64,000 nucleotides of DNA from an uncultured Victivallales bacterium (lineage in GTDB: Bacteria > Verrucomicrobiota > Lentisphaeria > Victivallales > UBA1829): positions 58,736 to 122,735 of the forward strand of contig CAKUJH010000006.1 in the NCBI GenBank assembly GCA_934661375.1, in the 5' to 3' direction. Each line of letters begins with the position of its first letter. The first letter of the stretch is position 1. Under the pieces are notes generated by a model. That model saw nothing but the letters and a program-made list of their open reading frames with translations. It was not told the origin of the DNA and made no database searches. The position numbers and the translations under genes are program-made. Positions 60,889 through 64,000 of this stretch are shown one piece after another.

Positions 60889-62277
60889 TTATTGCCGGCA
60901 GTGGGAATTTTTAATATTATTCATCTCCGCCAGAAGAGAGCTTTTTATTTTCCTCAGTTTTTCTCCGTCTGATACGGTTAAATGATGCGTATGCATCATA
61001 ATGTCGATAAACCGTATTGTGCGTGTTGTCGGAATCGACAACAGCAGTTCTGCTTGCGTGAAATCATCTATGACAGCAATGGCTTCTCCGGTTCGCCCTT
61101 GGTCAAGCAGAACAGCGCATTTATAGAAGAAGAACGGGGCAAACCGCAGAATGGATGAAACCAGCCAGATGTATTCCGGAATAAATCCGTCATGCTGACG
61201 CAGCCCCGGACGGCTTTTCTTCTGTTTTTTGTTCGCATCCGCAAAAATCTGAAATATCCCAAGCTGTTCTGCAAGCCGCGTACCTCTCGCCAGATATCCT
61301 TTCGCGGGGAGTTCATTTGCCTCATAATTCTTAAAAAATTTCGTCCGTTCTTCGTCTCTTGCTCTGGCATCAAATCCGGCGAGCTCATCGTGGGTGCCAG
61401 AATTCACGAATGAATAATATTGTTTTAATTTCAGCAATTCATGGAAGGATTCTTTTTCATCGGCAGCAATACGTTCTGCATTTTTCCTGTCCGTTTGCAG
61501 TTGACACGTGTTGCCGCAGGTTTTTGCCGTTTTTTTCTGTTCCAGAGATTTGTTTATATCAACGAAAAACACTCCATCCTTCAGTTTTACGATCATGCCA
61601 GGATTGCGTGTATGCAATTCCAAATTCAGGCTTTTCTTCTTTATTTCAACGGAGATAACATTGATGGATATTTCAAGCGAATTTATTCTTCGGATCATTT
61701 CAGGAATGGAATCTGTCAGCAGAAAAGATGCGTCTTTTTCGAACGCGGCGATTTGCAGTCTTATCAGTTCCGCCATCATAAAAACCTGAAGATCACTGGT
61801 ATTGTAAGCGGTGTATTGCAGTCCGTTGTCCGAAATTTCATATTGGATCATGTCGCGGGAAAGTTCCGGCAGAATGGGAGCAAGCAGTTTAAAATACGCC
61901 AGCATCTTCTGTCTGTCCTGCGCAACCATAAACTTCAGAAGTTTCAACTGGTATGGGCTGGCAATCGGCGACATACAGGAAATCATTGCCAGCTGTTTGA
62001 ATTCTTCCGGATGAAAGCCAGGAGATTTTTCTGTTTTCTGAAACAAGTCCAGGAACATTTTCCTTTGCTGTTTTATGATAGCCAGCTGTTCCTGCGCATT
62101 GGCGGATTGCCATCTTTCCTTGAGAGAAGCAAGGTCATTCTGTTGTATTGCACGCAAAAGCAAAGCGTTTTTTTCCGTGCCGCAGACACCATTCTGTCCG
62201 TTCAGCAGAAGACAGAATATCATCATCCAAAGCATGGGAACCATTTTATTTCTGCAGATCATGACAAGTTGCTCCAT
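60889..62277 (-). CDS. Exported protein of unknown function
   Basis: This 462-aa frame opens with a signal-like segment (MVPMLWMMIFCLLLNGQNGVCG after a short basic start). ATGs at 62277 and 62262 are both possible; GGAG lies 9 nt before 62262. The rest is mainly helical with no family recognised. There is a Lys/Glu-rich middle and a short HTHHLTV segment near the C-terminus. Codon use is AT-richer than in neighbouring genes. It converges on the AsmA-like gene and lies next to the AT-rich gap. Confidence 0.6.
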   Translation of the reverse strand: MEQLVMICRNKMVPMLWMMIFCLLLNGQNGVCGTEKNALLLRAIQQNDLASLKERWQSANAQEQLAIIKQQRKMFLDLFQKTEKSPGFHPEEFKQLAMISCMSPIASPYQLKLLKFMVAQDRQKMLAYFKLLAPILPELSRDMIQYEISDNGLQYTAYNTSDLQVFMMAELIRLQIAAFEKDASFLLTDSIPEMIRRINSLEISINVISVEIKKKSLNLELHTRNPGMIVKLKDGVFFVDINKSLEQKKTAKTCGNTCQLQTDRKNAERIAADEKESFHELLKLKQYYSFVNSGTHDELAGFDARARDEERTKFFKNYEANELPAKGYLARGTRLAEQLGIFQIFADANKKQKKSRPGLRQHDGFIPEYIWLVSSILRFAPFFFYKCAVLLDQGRTGEAIAVIDDFTQAELLLSIPTTRTIRFIDIMMHTHHLTVSDGEKLRKIKSSLLAEMNNIKNSHCRQ

Positions 62278-62869
62278 AATAATTGCCCTATATCAATATA
62301 ATGTCTGGAAATGTTTTTGCAAACCATTCCTGTTTCCGGGGACAGAATTTCTTGATTTTTAATGCTTCATTTTCTTTCCGGCAGGAATACTGAAACAAAA
62401 ATTCCGATTTTTTGTCCGGCATTCTCAAAAAACAGCTTGCATTTCCCGTTTTTCTGATGTATCTTATATATTCCGGATTTAATCCGGAGCTCTTTTGGCA
62501 ATTGTCGGGAATGAACGATAAAACTTGCAAACTTTACCGCTTACTCCATACCCGAAACAGAACGTGCCGTTGTATTGTCGTGTCCGTATTGTACGGACAT
62601 ACTCTATACTTGCGCGTTCTGCTTCGTTGAGTAAGCGGGCTTGCAAGTGCCTATCGTACAAACGGAGCGGAGCGCGCTTTTTTTTGCTCTTTTTTTCCTC
62701 CGCAGTGCAAGATTCCGATGTTTGCGCAGAAGTAAGTTTGTAAGAAAGACAATATCGAATGCACGACTCGGAGCTGCCGCAGCTGTGATACTGCTGTAAC
62801 CTTATAAGCTATATCTTGAAGATAAAGCTGAGTATGGTGACTGGTGTTATTATGGAGAGATGAAAGAAG
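62278..62869. other. AT-rich intergenic region with long structured hairpin, 592 bp
   Basis: It contains the 143-nt hairpin at 62515-62657, then GGAGCGGAGCGCGC followed by a T tract (62668-62694). Short frames are present, but none has a convincing start, SD and composition together. Confidence 0.55.
62515..62657. other. Multi-helix imperfect palindrome / candidate structured RNA
   Basis: Five nested helices share one axis: ACGATA/TATCGT, CTTGCAA/TTGCAAG, CCGCTTACTC/GAGTAAGCGG, a 12-bp CGAAACAGAACG/CGTTCTGCTTCG (one mismatch) and TGTCCGTA/TACGGACA around a 3-nt loop. The arms span 62515-62588 and 62592-62657. It could be a hairpin-type mobile element end, a structured RNA or part of a terminator. 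No known RNA class was recognised. Confidence 0.6.
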
Positions 62870-62910
62870 ATGGAGAAGGAACCTGCGAAAACTACATGCC
62901 CGTCGACTGA
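62800..62910 (+). pseudogene. Possible C-terminal fragment of a Cys-containing protein
   Basis: A 36-codon frame with no start codon reads PYKLYLEDKAEYGDWCYYGE and then MKEDGEGTCENYMPVD before a stop. The aromatic/Cys pattern looks protein-like, but no parent family was identified. It overlaps the next small frame. Confidence 0.25.
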
Positions 62911-63142
62911 ACATAATACGGGATGCTTTGGCCCAGAAATAGGCTGTCTTGTATTCCCATTACTGTTACCTTTGTGGTATGTTGGTGATAGCTGGGTAAG
63001 ACCTCAAGGAGACTTTTTAAATTGGTTTCTGAAAAACTTTGTAGGACTTATCTTTCTCACAATAGTAGCCTGCATCTACTATGCTATTCGTGCTTTGATT
63101 AACCGCATAAAAACTAAAATCAATAACAAACGAGGAAAATGA
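62870..63142 (+). CDS. Small predicted membrane protein, unknown
   Basis: This 90-aa frame has two hydrophobic segments (GCLVFPLLLPLWYVGD and NFVGLIFLTIVACIYYAI) and a basic Lys/Arg-rich end. The SD is weak and the composition is AT-rich. It may be real or a remnant of imported DNA. No family was recognised. Confidence 0.4.
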   Translation: MEKEPAKTTCPSTEHNTGCFGPEIGCLVFPLLLPLWYVGDSWVRPQGDFLNWFLKNFVGLIFLTIVACIYYAIRALINRIKTKINNKRGK

Positions 63143-63143
63143 T

Positions 63144-63194
63144 ATGGAAATTTTGTCTTATGTTGTTTCAATGGTGATTACTGCAAATTATTAA
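63144..63194 (+). CDS. Possible 16-aa peptide ORF
   Basis: ATG at 63144 follows GAGG by 8 nt and encodes MEILSYVVSMVITANY. It lies one base after the previous frame and 17 bp before the next gene. It may be a leader peptide or chance. Confidence 0.2.
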   Translation: MEILSYVVSMVITANY

Positions 63195-63211
63195 AAAAAG
63201 GAAATGTCATC

Positions 63212-64000
63212 ATGAAAGCGACAAGTCCCGTCGAAACACCTAAAAAGAAAAAGTTCATCGGCTGGTATATCTGCGCAGGAATCCTGCTGCTCGCAGCCGC
63301 CGGATTCTTCACATACCAGAAAAGCATGGAAGTATTCCTGCGTCAACAGCTGGAAAAAGTCTGGCAGGAAGATGCGTTCACCGTCGAAAGCATTTCTTTC
63401 AATCCGTGGAAAAGCGCAGTCTCGTTCCGGAATCTGACCTGGAAAAATCCACGTCAGTATTCCCTGGGCAATGCCATTACTGTCGAAGAAGTGTACGCCG
63501 ACCTCAACGCCCCTGCCCTGCTGCGTCATGTAGTACATTTTGAGAGCGTCGAAGTCCGGAATGCCACTCTGAATTTTGAATTCCGGAAAAATCCGGTCAA
63601 GCTTCTGGATCTGCTTTCCATGCTCAACAGCGGTCCGGGCATCAATGTCTGGGACGCCCTCGTGCCGGAACGCCAGAAAACGGAGACCAAGCCGGCTGCC
63701 GGCAGTATTCCCGCTCCTGCGCCGGAAAATTCTGATACGGCAAGTACAGCTGCGGCAGAAACCGGTACAGCTGAAACTGCACCTCAGCCCGGCGTATGGT
63801 ATTTCCGGATTGACCGTCTGGAAATCACCGGAACGAAAACAACTTTTGCGCCGATCCGGAATTTGGAACAGATGATTTCCCTTGCAATTGAGGCTCTGAC
63901 CGCAAATCTGGTTCCGGCAGAGTATCAGCAGCCGAAACTTGTGGGAATTGTCAGCGGCTGGCTGGCAAAATGGCTCAGTCCGAAAATCCAGGATTTCCTG
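63212..64000 (+). CDS. AsmA-like/DUF748-type membrane-anchored protein (3' partial)
   Basis: The frame is open from ATG 63212 (AAGGAA SD) to the window end, 263 codons visible. A basic start and one membrane span (FIGWYICAGILLLAAAGFF) precede a periplasmic region containing FTVESISFNPWKSAVSFRNL and VYADLNAPALLRHVVHFESV. These are typical of AsmA/DUF748-type proteins that line lipid-transfer bridges. An Ala/Pro/Glu-rich linker follows near 63690-63790. The C-terminus is outside the window. Confidence 0.72.
   Translation, partial: MKATSPVETPKKKKFIGWYICAGILLLAAAGFFTYQKSMEVFLRQQLEKVWQEDAFTVESISFNPWKSAVSFRNLTWKNPRQYSLGNAITVEEVYADLNAPALLRHVVHFESVEVRNATLNFEFRKNPVKLLDLLSMLNSGPGINVWDALVPERQKTETKPAAGSIPAPAPENSDTASTAAAETGTAETAPQPGVWYFRIDRLEITGTKTTFAPIRNLEQMISLAIEALTANLVPAEYQQPKLVGIVSGWLAKWLSPKIQDFL

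Noticed and set aside
62470..62497. TCCGGATT/AATCCGGA hairpin followed by GCTCTTTT as a terminator
   Set aside because: The loop is too small and no plus-strand gene ends nearby.
62288..62530. 80-codon minus-strand frame upstream of the exported-protein gene
   Set aside because: It has no SD, no recognisable motif and poor composition.
62479..62661. 60-codon minus-strand frame across the long hairpin
   Set aside because: It has no SD, and coding through a near-perfect palindrome is better explained as structure.

Overview
The window looks like a piece of a Lentisphaerota (Victivallis-like, PVC superphylum) chromosome. This is inference from the gene complement: a prepilin of the [24 protein letters not shown] type, tandem secretin-like proteins, very large exported putative carbohydrate-active proteins with LamG companions, GntR-type regulators with a sugar-sensor domain, and a GC-rich coding style. 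Coding density is high, and most genes carry clear Shine-Dalgarno (SD) sequences. No rRNA, CRISPR array, prophage or transposase was found. One tRNA (Pro, CGG) is present.

Layout. 1-4.7 kb: two fused or expanded sugar ABC-transporter subunits, a solute-binding domain fused to a MalF-type permease and a MalG-type permease with a ~530-residue extracytoplasmic insert, followed by a pseudopilin. 5.5-10.5 kb: a TetR regulator, then a convergent 1434-aa glycogen-debranching-type enzyme. 10.7-15.4 kb: ribosome hibernation factor, uracil-DNA glycosylase, an orphan sugar-binding lipoprotein, an RRM protein with a 17-residue repeat tail, and a MtaB-like tRNA methylthiotransferase. 15.5-23 kb: five tightly spaced minus-strand genes (two secretin-like proteins, a lipoprotein, an amino-acid antiporter, a basic amino-acid decarboxylase). 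23.3-26.5 kb: a membrane protein, a 122-bp MITE-like repeat and a MATE exporter. 26.5-32.4 kb: a seven-gene minus-strand run from LptF/LptG-like through thrC and rex to folB. 32.5-37.9 kb: serC, then CorA-like, FmdB, rsmA and a U32/RlhA-like protein. 38-53.5 kb: a carbohydrate-related island with two paralogous modules (giant exported protein plus LamG protein), a GntR-type regulator between them, a prepilin, a PHP phosphoesterase, a six-hairpin glycosidase-like protein and a beta-lactamase-fold hydrolase. 53.7-60.9 kb: tRNA-Pro, a metallophosphoesterase, a second copy of the MITE-like repeat, carB, an FtsQ-like protein and an AsmA-like protein. 60.9-63.2 kb: an AT-richer stretch of poorly recognisable sequence with a long multi-helix hairpin. 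63.2-64 kb: the start of another AsmA-like gene.

Most notable signals: (1) the MalG-like permease whose ectodomain carries at least five degenerate repeats resembling a short segment of GH42-type glycosidases; (2) an almost identical ~73-bp promoter/operator module placed in front of both the GntR-type regulator and the giant exported-protein operon, which suggests an autoregulated local regulon; (3) two 122-bp inverted-repeat elements 30 kb apart, one bracketed by a 6-bp direct repeat; (4) a truncated four-helix-bundle (S23-like) gene bracketed by 27-bp direct repeats of a TTTCATA-type motif that also lies in the neighbouring prepilin leader; (5) a ~143-nt multi-helix hairpin in the AT-rich gap near 62.6 kb.
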